Source of the DNA: Gracilaria domingensis
Lineage: Eukaryota; Rhodophyta; Florideophyceae; Gracilariales; Gracilariaceae
Direction of reading: 5' to 3'
NCBI GenBank assembly: GCA_022539475.1
Contig: VCMS01000027.1
Location: forward strand, 62,001-126,000
Length of the DNA stretch: 64,000 nt
The position numbers and the translations under genes were made by a program. Below, one piece after another: positions 53,803-64,000 of the stretch (positions within the stretch are counted from its first letter, which is position 1; every line of letters starts with the position of its first letter). The notes beneath the pieces were generated by a model that saw nothing but the letters and a program-made list of their open reading frames with translations, was not told the origin of the DNA and did no database searches.

Positions 53803-56559
53803 TTATACTTCTACACAATCTTCATCTTCTTCGTCGTTCCTTCCAGAGTTCCTCTCTTCAGCTCCTCTATCGTTGTCAGATGACAAAAGGGGAGGGTCAG
53901 GTGGTTGAAGGCTAGTGTCTGTCGTGGAACTTTGAAAAGACGAGGGATTCGGGACGTGATAGACCGAGTGGTGCTGATCGTCATTCGGCTCAGCTAGACC
54001 GCTCATCTGGTTATCGGCCTCATCGTCCCTGTGGTCAAGACTTATAACCATGACATGGTCTTCATGAGCTTCACTTTGTGATGGGACCGCGAAGGGTTCT
54101 TCATCAGCCGGTGCAGGTATAGGCCAGCCTACTCCGAAACGGACTACTGGTTCGGAGCTGTTGTCCAGCTCTAGGACACCCATTTCTCCGTACGGAAGTT
54201 CAGAGATGTGTGGATGAAGTTGTTCTCTGTCCGGTGGTTGAGGATAATGACGGTAGACTCGAAAGATAAGATAATCAGGCTGTCGTCTCACATCTTCGGC
54301 TCGTAGAAGAACAACGTCATCCCTGACTGGGACAACGAGATCGCGTTCGTTCCCTCCATCCGATGGAGAACCTTCGGAGTCGTTGTCGTCTGCGCTTTCC
54401 TCCGATTCTTCATCGTTCTCAAATTCTCTATTTGCTTCCCCAGGGGCGTGAGGAGTAGTAATAGCAGGTTCTGGTTCAACATCATTCACACGCAATTGCC
54501 TAATGCCTTCCTCCAAATCCTGAGGATCAGCAGGCGAGGGGCTTTCCTGACCGAGACTCGTAGCACCAATATTCTCCAGTTCGTTCGCGGATTCCTCTTC
54601 GAGTGGTTGTAAGGAGTCTTGTTCTTCATTCATAGTATTCAAAGCATATACTGACGTGTCAACTTTGTCTTCGGAGAAAGTGATCGCGTATCCTTCGTCG
54701 TCGCTCTCGGAACTCTCAGAGAAGAACGACTCTGAAGCGGAAGTGAAATCCTCACTATCGGTGTGTTCATTCTCTTCGTCGAACACTACACTAGGGCGAT
54801 GGTAATCGAGAGGCAAAACAACAGATGCGCCGTCAAATTGCATAGAGACTTGCTGAGTACCGAGGTCCAAGCAGGCTTGGAGTGACTCAAGAGCAGGACA
54901 GCCAACGATCACATTGAAGGGAGGCTTCTCAACGACCAGGAAATCCAACGGGACGCGGAGAGAACCAAACTCGAGGGGAACATCGTGCAGGCTTCCGCGA
55001 ACTAAGGATTTGGTTCCGTCGGCAACGACAATCCTCCTACTCGACGGTTTCATCTCCAACGATAACCGGTTGCATAACGCAATAGACATAAGATTAGGGA
55101 TAGCACCAGAGCCCAGCAGCGCCTGGGAACTAGTGCCATAGACAGTAACATTCACCACTTTGAGAGTCTGAGGGAGTGAATGAGTATGAGCGTAACTGAC
55201 ACGCCTTGACGAAAAACCTCCGGAAAGAATGCGCCGAATGTCTTTCTTGGCCTCGTCCGCATCACCGCGGACTAGTTGACCAAAAGTGATGCCAGAAGGG
55301 GCTCTCGCCAATTCTTCGTAAATGTTATATTTCCCAACGTGTTCTTGGATCTTCACTCTCCGGGACTTCCCCTTAGACTTCTTCCCAGTGCCCTTCCTAG
55401 TCCTTGTCGACTTCTTGGGAGGGTTTTTGGCTTGCTGAGAGGGAGTCCTGGTGGTATGGGATTCGGGGAACATTACGGGTGAAATCCCTGAGAGAGGGCC
55501 AGTTCGTGGTTGCTTGGGCAGAGGCTCCCCTTCCGCGTCTCTTTTTGCGGTTGTAACGGGATCTTCATCATCTGAAGGGTCAGCAATCACAACTGAGACT
55601 TGGTTCTCGCCTGTGTTCTGAGAAGCTCGTTTCTCTTTGAGCAACTTCTCCCTTTCTGATTCAGACTTCACATCTTCGAATGACACTTTTCGCACAGTAT
55701 CATCATTATTCCTTCTCCAGCACGTAGTTGCAGAGTGACCTAACTTGCCACAAACACTACATCGTGTGCCTCGATGCGGGTTAAGCTCACATCGTGCTGC
55801 GAAGTGACCAGGTTGGCTACAATACGAACAAACCTTCTCCGTATCCTGACGTCCGGTGGCAGTCGCAGCGCTCTGAGTCTTCTTCACTAGGAGGTGCAAC
55901 TGTGCCATCTGGTCAGCCAACTGATCCACTTTCGACTCCAGCGGACTTGGACGAGCAGGTTCCTTAGCACGTTGAAGAATATGCTTCGCCGGTGGGAAAG
56001 CGTTGAGGGTACCATACGACCCGAGAGCTTTCTTTCCGCCAACAAATTCCTTAACGAGGACCTTCAAGGATTCATAGTCATCTGCTCCACGGAATATGAC
56101 AAACTGCGCAAGATCTGCAAACTCCATGACAGCGTTTCGTAGTAACCCGAACTTAGCTTTCGAGTTAAAACCAGCCTGATCGAAGAAAGAGTCCATCTTC
56201 TTCAGGGACCCTAGCAGATCGACATAATCTAAACGCGCCGAAACTGCCCGGCGAATTCTCTCCGCCGGTTCCTCAATTGCACCGAAACGTTCGATCAAAG
56301 CAAGCTTCACATTCTGATAGTCCTTTGCTTCAATCGAAAGAGAGCCATCAACAGCATAATTGTCATAGTAAAAGTCAAACGCTTCACCCTCCAGATAGCC
56401 GAGCAATTTCATAGCTCGAACACTATCCTCTTCGTTGGGAGTAGCGACATTCTCAAAGTAAAACAGAAACTTCCTTACGTCGACAGCAGAACCATGAAAA
56501 GAAATCACACCAGACTCAGGAGAACCAGGCCCTCCTCGAGAGTACCGTGTGGACGCCAT
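53803..56559 (-). CDS. Copy 1 gag-protease frame (918 aa)
   Basis: The frame starts at an ATG at 56559 (MASTRYSRGG) just at the LTR edge. It encodes a gag capsid-like region (residues about 20-230), two CCHC zinc knuckles (CSYCSQPGHFAARC and CSVCGKLGHSATTC), a basic segment rich in Lys/Arg (PPKKSTRTRKGTGKKSKGKS), a retropepsin-like domain (LIPNLMSIALCNRL-like region followed by NVIVGCPALES) and a long acidic, Ser/Glu-rich tail. Gag forms the particle, the knuckles bind RNA and the protease matures the products. The frame is also open upstream through the LTR for about 85 more codons. Confidence 0.8.
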   Translation of the reverse strand: MASTRYSRGGPGSPESGVISFHGSAVDVRKFLFYFENVATPNEEDSVRAMKLLGYLEGEAFDFYYDNYAVDGSLSIEAKDYQNVKLALIERFGAIEEPAERIRRAVSARLDYVDLLGSLKKMDSFFDQAGFNSKAKFGLLRNAVMEFADLAQFVIFRGADDYESLKVLVKEFVGGKKALGSYGTLNAFPPAKHILQRAKEPARPSPLESKVDQLADQMAQLHLLVKKTQSAATATGRQDTEKVCSYCSQPGHFAARCELNPHRGTRCSVCGKLGHSATTCWRRNNDDTVRKVSFEDVKSESEREKLLKEKRASQNTGENQVSVVIADPSDDEDPVTTAKRDAEGEPLPKQPRTGPLSGISPVMFPESHTTRTPSQQAKNPPKKSTRTRKGTGKKSKGKSRRVKIQEHVGKYNIYEELARAPSGITFGQLVRGDADEAKKDIRRILSGGFSSRRVSYAHTHSLPQTLKVVNVTVYGTSSQALLGSGAIPNLMSIALCNRLSLEMKPSSRRIVVADGTKSLVRGSLHDVPLEFGSLRVPLDFLVVEKPPFNVIVGCPALESLQACLDLGTQQVSMQFDGASVVLPLDYHRPSVVFDEENEHTDSEDFTSASESFFSESSESDDEGYAITFSEDKVDTSVYALNTMNEEQDSLQPLEEESANELENIGATSLGQESPSPADPQDLEEGIRQLRVNDVEPEPAITTPHAPGEANREFENDEESEESADDNDSEGSPSDGGNERDLVVPVRDDVVLLRAEDVRRQPDYLIFRVYRHYPQPPDREQLHPHISELPYGEMGVLELDNSSEPVVRFGVGWPIPAPADEEPFAVPSQSEAHEDHVMVISLDHRDDEADNQMSGLAEPNDDQHHSVYHVPNPSSFQSSTTDTSLQPPDPPLLSSDNDRGAEERNSGRNDEEDEDCVEV

Positions 56560-58398
56560 TTTTGGGGGAAACAGCGCGGGTGGTGACAAACCCAAGGAGA
56601 GCGACACAATAAATGCTCGAGAGTACCAGCCCAAAAGGAGCGACAAGTTAACGTAGCTCAGATGCCTGCAGGAGCAGACAAGATAACCCCAAGATAGATG
56701 GAAACTCTCCGCTAACAGGAAGCGGGGAGAGTAATTAAACGAGAGTGTGCTTCGGCGTTCGATGCCGAATGCCAACACAACAACAGAAAGCAGGGCCAAT
56801 AGACCAAGACACACAAGAGCGGTCGGCGGGACAATAGTGTGGTAGGACTAAAGCGATAGAGTCTGTCGTCGATGCCACCACGAACCTAAAAACCAGACGA
56901 GGTAGCGACAGAAAGAAAGCAAACCAGCGCAATGCGTAACACTGCCAACGTCCGTCTGGGAGAACGGAGACGTAGTGATGGGTGATGGTCGCAATGTGCG
57001 AACGAGCCCAATGGAGGGCAGCACAAGGCGACTGGTTAGGGAACGGCGGGAGACCGAGCCGCCGGGAATAAGGAAATGTAGGGGGAAAGGTTGGTGGCAG
57101 GGAGGCGCAGACTGCGCTAAGGGAAGATGGGATTGCCAAAGGAAGGAAGGTTGGTGACGACGGAAGGGGAGGAAGAAAGGCGAGAGAGGCAAGGATGGGG
57201 GAAGTCGTCCAGAGGGGAAGTGGTCTGCCCGAGTCGAGTTCACGGTGAGCGCTCGAACTCGGGGGTTTATATCTACAATTTTGGCGCTTTGCCTACCTGA
57301 ATTTGCGTGTTTCCCTTATTTGTCTGTTACATATAGTCTCACCAGATACCCTAGCTTTGCTCACCATATTCCATATTACTTGTGATGTCGTCTATGATAC
57401 CTCGTTATGTTGTTCATGGTTTGTTGTCGTTGACCTGGCGTTCCACTCATCCGGGTATTATCCATGTTCCATAGATTCACCCTGTGCTGTCCTGTTGTTC
57501 GACCATCACTCTGCGTCTCCCGCGTTCAGTCGTCGAGCAACCCTTTCTGAGCAATGTCAACGGTCGAAGAAGCTTTGCTAACATCACCGACGATGATACC
57601 GACCGCTCCGATATCCCCCATATGAAATCTACAGTGATAGAATACGAAGCAGAAGAGGCGCCCTCCGTTTCCAGTACTACATCGAGGGACGACTCTGCCG
57701 ACATGGAGTACGAACTAGGTGGTGATAACTCCGCTTCCTCTCGCATGGAACATTTAGAGCAGCTGCTATCCGACATAATTGACAAGAAAGTAGAAGTGGA
57801 TGTTGGCATGTTAGAGGTCTACGCGGTAGCTCCGCGCCTGCCTTCGGGCTATCTCCGTGGTCTCGCCGCTGGAATACTGTTTGCTTGCAAACATCATGGC
57901 GTCCTTCTCAACGGTCCGTCCCTCCTCGCGAAAGTGTACCGCACTCTTAAAGTGCAATACGAGTGCTCCAAATGACGTTGTCGCTTCTAGTTAGATTCTG
58001 GTGAACACGGGTCGTTGTTGCCTTTGTAAAGGCGTTCCTGTTTTCTGACTTTTCGGCGGTTCGTTTGCTGCGTTACATTTTCGCTCGAAACGTCATTGCC
58101 GGCGCACCGTTACATCGATAGCAATCGTCTTTGCGCCATTAAACATCACAGCGATAGCAACGTCCGTAGCATCACCCAGCAGCAGCAGTACCAGCAGCAG
58201 CAGTAGCCGTGTCCTCCGAGCGACGCGCGAAAACGAAAGGCAAAGCGCGGCGCCCACGCACAACGGCGCGCAGCAACGCGCGGCGGCTGCGAAGGCAAGC
58301 GTCGGCTGTAGCGGCGGTGGAAGGCGGCTTATCTCCGGAGATTACTCCGGAGATCGATAAAAAATCCTTCCGCGTGCGTCTCGGAGAGTGCCGAGACA
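56548..58398 (-). repeat. LTR shared by copy 1 and copy 2, 1851 bp
   Basis: This LTR is the upstream LTR of copy 1 and, because the next internal region starts immediately after its polypurine tract on the right, also the downstream LTR of copy 2. It matches 47573-49431 almost base for base. The same opposite-strand reading region is present at about 57560-57975. The few differences from the left LTR are clustered in about 57330-57600. Confidence 0.85.
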
Positions 58399-61300
58399 CC
58401 CCCCTAAAATCCGCCACCACACATCCCCCAACTCAGCGGTCGCTACGCCTGGGCGACCATGAACTTACGGTTTTGATCAATGTTCCAAGGGTCTGTCCCG
58501 CGAAATCTCTTCGGTAGTATACCTGAAAGGGTGTGGAGGTTCTGGATACTCAGGATCTGGTTCAAAGTCAACAAGGAACTCTTCATGATTTTCAATACGA
58601 CGAATGTAGTCTTCCACCTGCTCTTCGTGCGTCGCAGCAGCTGGTAGATGTCCATACTTTCCAATGACATAGTGATATATAAAGAAGATCGTTGCATCAG
58701 CGCCTAGTCGGTTCATCTGCGGATGGAGCCTTCTAGCCAATCTGCCAAGCATCACATGGGCATACTGTGTAAAATACTGACCGTATACGAGATGAATACT
58801 CAAGCAGAGATGAAAGCAATTCCAAACAATACAATGCTTCTCCCAGTCTTCACATTCTAGTGGGGAGAGCCAGTTCTCAAGTGTACGCCCACCGATTTCC
58901 ATCTCCAAGTAGTTCACGTCCTGGTTGTAGACTTCGTAGTCAACAATTATCGGCATTGCAAGAAGAGCCGGCGTTACTGGGGTGGTTTCTTCAATCTGGA
59001 ACGGAGGAGGTACGTCACCGCGATCTTGGTCATATGCCAGATCGATCTCGAAAGCCTCTCCAGCTTCAATCCGCTGCAGGAAGCTTGACACCTCCACTCC
59101 GTAAGTTCTCTGCGGGGGAAGATGTCCATAGCGAGCCACCGCAAAGTGATAGTAGTAAAAGACAAACTGCTGACCCACAAGCGGTATAATGAAAGGGTTC
59201 ACCCTTCCTGTCAATGAGACCAGCTTAGTAAGAAGACCCTCGGTTATGTAGGGTCCATGTCGTTTGAAAGTCCCAAGGTAAACATGTAATAGGTTCCATG
59301 CCACCTTCTGTAGATCGTTCGTACTCGTGCTGACAGGGGAAAGCCATTCGGAAAGTCTCCATCCAGCCACAATTATCCTCAGATAGTCAGCAGGGGGTCT
59401 GGTTGGATTTGGTCCTTCTTGTACCACGACCGGGCATGCCGCTTCGGGCTGATTATTTCTTTCATATCGTACTGTTCTCGGGATCATATGCCTTGGTCTA
59501 GGACGGTAAGGTCTTAAGCGTCTCGCATGAATGCCCCTTCTCGACATACGTCGGTGTGGAGAAACCAATATGTACCGAGGATGATTAGCTCGAACGACGT
59601 GGCATGGTCCATAGAACCTCGATTTGAATGATGGCCATTTCACCGAAGGATTAAGGGCTTCACCACGCATTACCAGTACCTGGTCTCCAACAGCGAACCG
59701 ATGTCCACGACGCTCATCGTCTTGACGGTGAGGCTGCTGCAATACCCTTGTGGCCCTCCCAAGAGTGGAGGCTTGTAGTTCCACCTCACGATGATCAAGT
59801 GACGGCGTGGCTATCAGGGAAGCAGGATCTGATGGATGCATTCGGGGCCGTACTCCATATATGAGCTGAAATGGAGAATATCCTTCGGCCATTTGTCGAG
59901 TGCGATAACCATAGAGAACCTCCGGGAGTACTTCATCCCAATCAGAGTTCTGATCATGAATCGTTTTCGCGATCGCCCTCTTGATCGTCCCTACCATTCT
60001 TTCTGCGCGTCCATTAGACATAGGTGCATATGCGAGCACCGGTTTGAGGGTGATATCATGACGCATTAGATAATCTTGGACACTTGACGCGAGAAAGGAG
60101 GTAGCGTTATCGGAGACAATCGTGCGCGGGTAGCCGAAGGGTGTGACGATCTCCCTTCTAATAAAGTTGACTACGTCGACTGCAGTAGATGTTCGAGTTG
60201 CCACTGCGATCGGCCATCCCGTGAGGTGCTCGACCCCAATGAGCAAGAATCGGTTTCCGTTCCTCGTCACCCTGAGGGGTCCAGCGAAATCAATTGAAAA
60301 CGTGTGGAAGATATCCGTCAGCGGGGCTCGTTGCCCCGCTCGGTAAGCAAGAAAAGATCCCATGAACTGGCAGCCATCACAACTCTTGACGTAGGTTGTG
60401 ACATCAGAGTGAATATTGGGCCACCAGAATCGATCAATGACGTGCCTTCTGGTCGCCGTGATATCCCAGTGTCCCACATCGTCATGAAATGTTTTCAAGA
60501 GTTTACGCCTTTCATTGACGTTAGGAAGGAGTCGTAACCCGGACCCCATTCTACGATACAACTGCCCATTCCATACCATAAACTTCTTAGAATTCCTTTT
60601 GATCGCCCCTCTGAGGCTCGAGTTGGGCTCATCGACCGGAAGGTCGCTCAGATATCGACCAATATTTGCATAATAAGGTTCGAGGCCTGAGAAAGCTTCA
60701 CATGTAGGGGAAGAAACAGTAGTCGCCACTTCTGGAGCATGATGCCCCCTTATCGTGGAGTAGCGAGAAAGATAATCAGCAGCGCAATTCTTATCCCCTG
60801 AGCGGTACACAACCTCGAACTCGTATTCAGCTAGGAAATCAAGCCACCTGGCCAATCGCCCATGTACATCCTTCTTCTGAAACGCATGCTTCAGCGCCTG
60901 ATGATCTGTAATCAATTGAAATGGCTTTGATCCAAGAAGGTATAGCCGAAATTTCTTGAACGCAAAGATGACAGCAAGCGCCTCCTGCTCACAGACCGCG
61001 TAGTTCCTTTCAGCTGCAGTCATAGTCCGGCTGGCGTACTGAATTGGGTGAAAGATGCCATCAGATTTCTTCTGAGCGAGAACGGCGCCCAACGCAAATG
61101 AGGAAGCATCGGTTTCGACCCGAAACGGATTGTCGAAGTCGGGAAAGGCCAACACTGGAGGACTGGTTAGCTTCTCCTTCAGGTTTTTGAAGGCTTCAAC
61201 CATTTCATTGTTGAACACTAGTTTCCGATTTCCGGACGTTGCTGCATGGAGAACTGCCGAAGTTTTGGCAAAGTGCTTGATAAACCGGCGGTAGTAGCCA

Positions 61301-64000
61301 GCAAGCCCAAGAAAGCTCCTCAGTTCAGTGGTTGTCTTAGGGATCGGAGCCGCCTTCATGGCCTCTATTTTCTTCACGTCCCTGTAACTCCGCTCTGGTC
61401 GATAACATGTCCGAGCAGTTCAATCTTGGGATGGGCAAAGTCGCACTTAGAGATCTTCAGCTTCAACCCATGGGAGGCAATTGTCCTTACTACTAACTTG
61501 ATGTGCTCGACGTGATCCTCTAAGGTTTTTGAATAGATAACCACGTCGTCCAGATAGACCCTTACAAACGGATACTTGTTGAGGATAGAGTCCATCATTC
61601 TTTGGAATGTTGAGGGGGCGTTCATCAAGCCGAAGGGCATGACCTCAAACTGATAGGTTCCTTGACGGCAAACGAAGGTGGTCATCTCCTTACACCGAGG
61701 TGACATTCTGATCTGCCAGTATCCGGAGAAGAGGTCAAGCGTAGTGAAGAACGAACAGCCGCCCAAGTTATCAAAGATTTGTTCAATATGAGGTAAGGGC
61801 CATCTGTCCGCTTTCATAACTCGGTTCAGAGCTCGGTAGTCTACACAGAACCTTGGCTTGCCATCCTTTTTGGTCGCAATGACGATCGGAAAGGACCATA
61901 GCGATGTACAAGGTTTGATTATCCCAGCGTCAAGCATTTTACCAAGTTCCTTCTTGACGACTTCGTCATGTCGCGGCGGAAGCCTACGAACTCTTGAGTG
62001 TATCGGAGTCTGGGTCGTCAGTGAGAATTCATGCATGACTGGTACATCTGCCGGTCGAAGATCGTACAAAGACCAGGCGACCACCCCAAGGTCAAGTAAA
62101 ACACGAAGTAGTTCCTGTTGCTCCCTGCTGGGCAAGTGTGAAAGCCTTTTGAGGATGACTTCTTCGTGACTCGTGTCAGGAGGGTAATCTCTTCGATCCA
62201 ATGTACGACCCGTGCCATCAATTGCGACCGGATCTAACAGGGAGTATTTGATCTCAGGGGCGGGACACGCAACCGTCGGCTCACTATCACGTGAGCTAGA
62301 GTGTCCTTCACCAGAGCCAGTTGTACGCGGCTCTGTTTGCGAGGGGTCGGGTTGATCTTCCAACTCCCTAACAGGTGGTGGGGGACCTGCGTCGAGAACT
62401 CTTCTTGAGGGAGCTCTTCCTCGAAAGCAATCACGTAACGGCCGTCGTCATCCTCCTCCAGTAGCCCGGTACGACCGAAAGGCATGTTGTGCACGCCGAG
62501 GTGAGGGGGGTGCGCTGGAGTGGGTACAGGGTACCGAATCTGGACACGAACCAAAAGAAAGTCGCTGATAAGTTCCCCTTCTTCAGGTGGTAGCAAAGTG
62601 ACCTCGTCCGTAATCGGGATGGTGAGGACAGGGTCGCGGTAGAGAGGGGTACCAGACAGCTCGACTTCTTCTGGTGAGGAACCATCTTCATCTTCTTCAT
62701 GTTCATCTTCATTTCCATTATTCACCACTTCCTCTTCTACTTCTACTTCTGCTTCATGAACTTCTGCTTATACTTCTACACAATCTTCATCTTCTTCGTC
62801 GTTCCTTCCAGAGTTCCTCTCTTCAGCTCCTCTATCGTTGTCAGATGACAAAAGGGGAGGGTCAGGTGGTTGAAGGCTAGTGTCTGTCGTGGAACTTTGA
62901 AAAGACGAGGGATTCGGGACGTGATAGACCGAGTGGTGCTGATCGTCATTCGGCTCAGCTAGACCGCTCATCTGGTTATCGGCCTCATCGTCCCTGTGGT
63001 CAAGACTTATAACCATGACATGGTCTTCATGAGCTTCACTTGTGATGGGACCGCGAAGGGTTCTTCATCAGCCGGTGCAGGTATAGGCCAGCCTACTCCG
63101 AAACGGACTACTGGTTCGGAGCTGTTGTCCAGCTCTAGGACACCCATTTCTCCGTACGGAAGTTCAGAGATGTGTGGATGAAGTTGTTCTCTGTCCGGTG
63201 GTTGAGGATAACGACGGTAGACTCGAAAGATAAGATAATCAGGCTGTCGTCTCACATCTTCGGCTCGTAGAAGAACAACGTCATCCCTGACTGGGACAAC
63301 GAGATCGCTTTCGTGCCCTCCATCCGATGGAGAACCTTCGGAGTCGTTGTCGTCTGCGCTTTCCTCCGATTCTTCATCGTTCTCAAATTCTCTATTTGCT
63401 TCCCCAGGGGCGTGAGGAGTAGTAATAGCAGGTTCTGGTTCAACATCATTCACACGCAATTGCCTAATGCCTTCCTCCAAATCCTGAGGATCAGCAGGCG
63501 AGGGGCTTTCCTGACCGAGACTCGTAGCACCAATATTCTCCAGTTCGTTCGCGGATTCCTCTTCGAGTGGTTGTAAGGAGTCTTGTTCTTCATTCATAGT
63601 ATTCAAAGCATATACTGACGTGTCAACTTTGTCTTCGGAGAAAGTGATCGCGTATCCTTCGTCGTCGCTCTCGGAACTCTCAGAGAAGAACGACTCTGAA
63701 GCGGAAGTGAAATCCTCACTATCGGTGTGTTCATTCTCTTCGTCGAACACTACACTAGGGCGATGGTAATCGAGAGGCAAAACAACAGATGCGCCGTCAA
63801 ATTGCATAGAGACTTGCTAAGTACCGAGGTCCAAGCAGGCTTGGAGTGACTCAAGAGCAGGACAGCCAACGATCACATTGAAGGGAGGCTTCTCAACGAC
63901 CAGTAAATCCAACGGGACGCGGAGAGAACCAAACTCGAGGGGAACATCGTGCAGGCTTCCGCGAACTAAGGATTTGGTTCCGTCGGCAACGACAATCCTC
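58399..64000 (-). mobile_element. Ty3/gypsy copy 2, internal region, truncated by window end
   Basis: This region is almost identical to the internal region of copy 1, offset by about 8.97 kb. It contains the duplicated C-terminal domain, integrase, RNase H, reverse transcriptase and most of the gag-protease frame up to the window edge. It is broken, with about four or five breaks in the part visible, so copy 1 is the better-preserved member. It shares the LTR at 56548-58398, giving an LTR-internal-LTR-internal tandem. Confidence 0.85.

Larger units (their letters stand above)
47573..58398 (-). mobile_element. Young Ty3/gypsy LTR retrotransposon, copy 1
   Basis: The element runs leftward with LTRs at 56548-58398 (upstream) and 47573-49431 (downstream), starting TGTCTCGG and ending CCACA in its own direction. 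A purine-rich TTTTAGGGGGG lies directly before the downstream LTR, as expected of a polypurine tract. The LTRs differ by only about a dozen small changes over 1.85 kb, so insertion was recent. It encodes a gag-protease frame and a pol frame and looks whole or nearly whole. The left flank carries a possible 5-base duplication, ATATC (47568-47572). Its partner cannot be checked because the right LTR is followed by another internal region rather than by host DNA. Confidence 0.85.

Noticed and set aside
1-64000. CRISPR arrays, rRNA and tRNA genes
   Set aside because: No regularly spaced direct repeats, no rRNA-like conserved blocks and no tRNA B-box with a matching cloverleaf were noticed on either strand.

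Overview
The window is eukaryotic nuclear DNA that is mostly mobile elements, with a few intron-poor host genes between them. The likely source is a red alga of the Chondrus/Gracilaria kind. This is an inference from four things: single-exon genes, several Ty3/gypsy families, a Tnp2-type DNA transposon and a secreted double vWA protein with a plain TATA promoter. No rRNA, organelle gene or tRNA was recognised that would fix the species.

Layout. 1-2.4 kb: decayed M1 aminopeptidase gene with HEAT-like and coiled-coil C-terminal parts. 2.7-2.9 kb: C-terminal fragment of an ARF/ARL GTPase. 2.9-4.8 kb: GC-rich and unrecognised DNA with a long palindrome. 4.9-6.0 kb: basic hypothetical protein. 6.2-9.2 kb: Tnp2 (CMC/EnSpm-like) transposase in one frame with three in-frame TAA codons. 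9.8-11.15 kb: basic, probably nuclear protein. 12.1-20.9 kb: fossil Ty3/gypsy pol followed by a long reading region on the opposite strand; both are peppered with CCC-N3-GGG palindromes. 22.7-29.4 kb: fossil chromovirus-type Ty3/gypsy element on the minus strand with its own enriched short palindrome, CCANTGG. 29.4-35 kb: mostly non-coding, with a candidate small secreted protein, a cluster of hairpins and foldbacks, and a Harbinger-like MITE. 35.3-43.4 kb: lineage-specific gene cluster, made of a three-pass membrane protein, a decayed copy of a second gene, and the intact 1147-residue copy of that gene. 44.3-45.7 kb: secreted two-vWA-domain protein with TATA box. 46.6-47.5 kb: older, diverged LTR. 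47.6-64 kb: young Ty3/gypsy element (LTRs about 1.85 kb, nearly identical) directly followed by a second internal region that shares an LTR and runs off the window.

The least expected material is in the young element. Its pol ends in two tandem copies of an unrecognised domain of about 135 residues where a chromodomain might be expected. Each LTR carries a 140-codon-class ORF on the opposite strand, within the presumed U3. The gag start codon overlaps the LTR/primer-binding-site boundary. An opposite-strand reading region also follows pol in the unrelated-looking 12-21 kb element. The host gene cluster at 35-43 kb is a second candidate for undescribed biology: a three-TM N-terminus, a long acidic linker and a highly conserved Cys/Trp/basic C-terminal block.

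All reading was by eye. Family names rest on recognised motifs, and every count given is a hand count.
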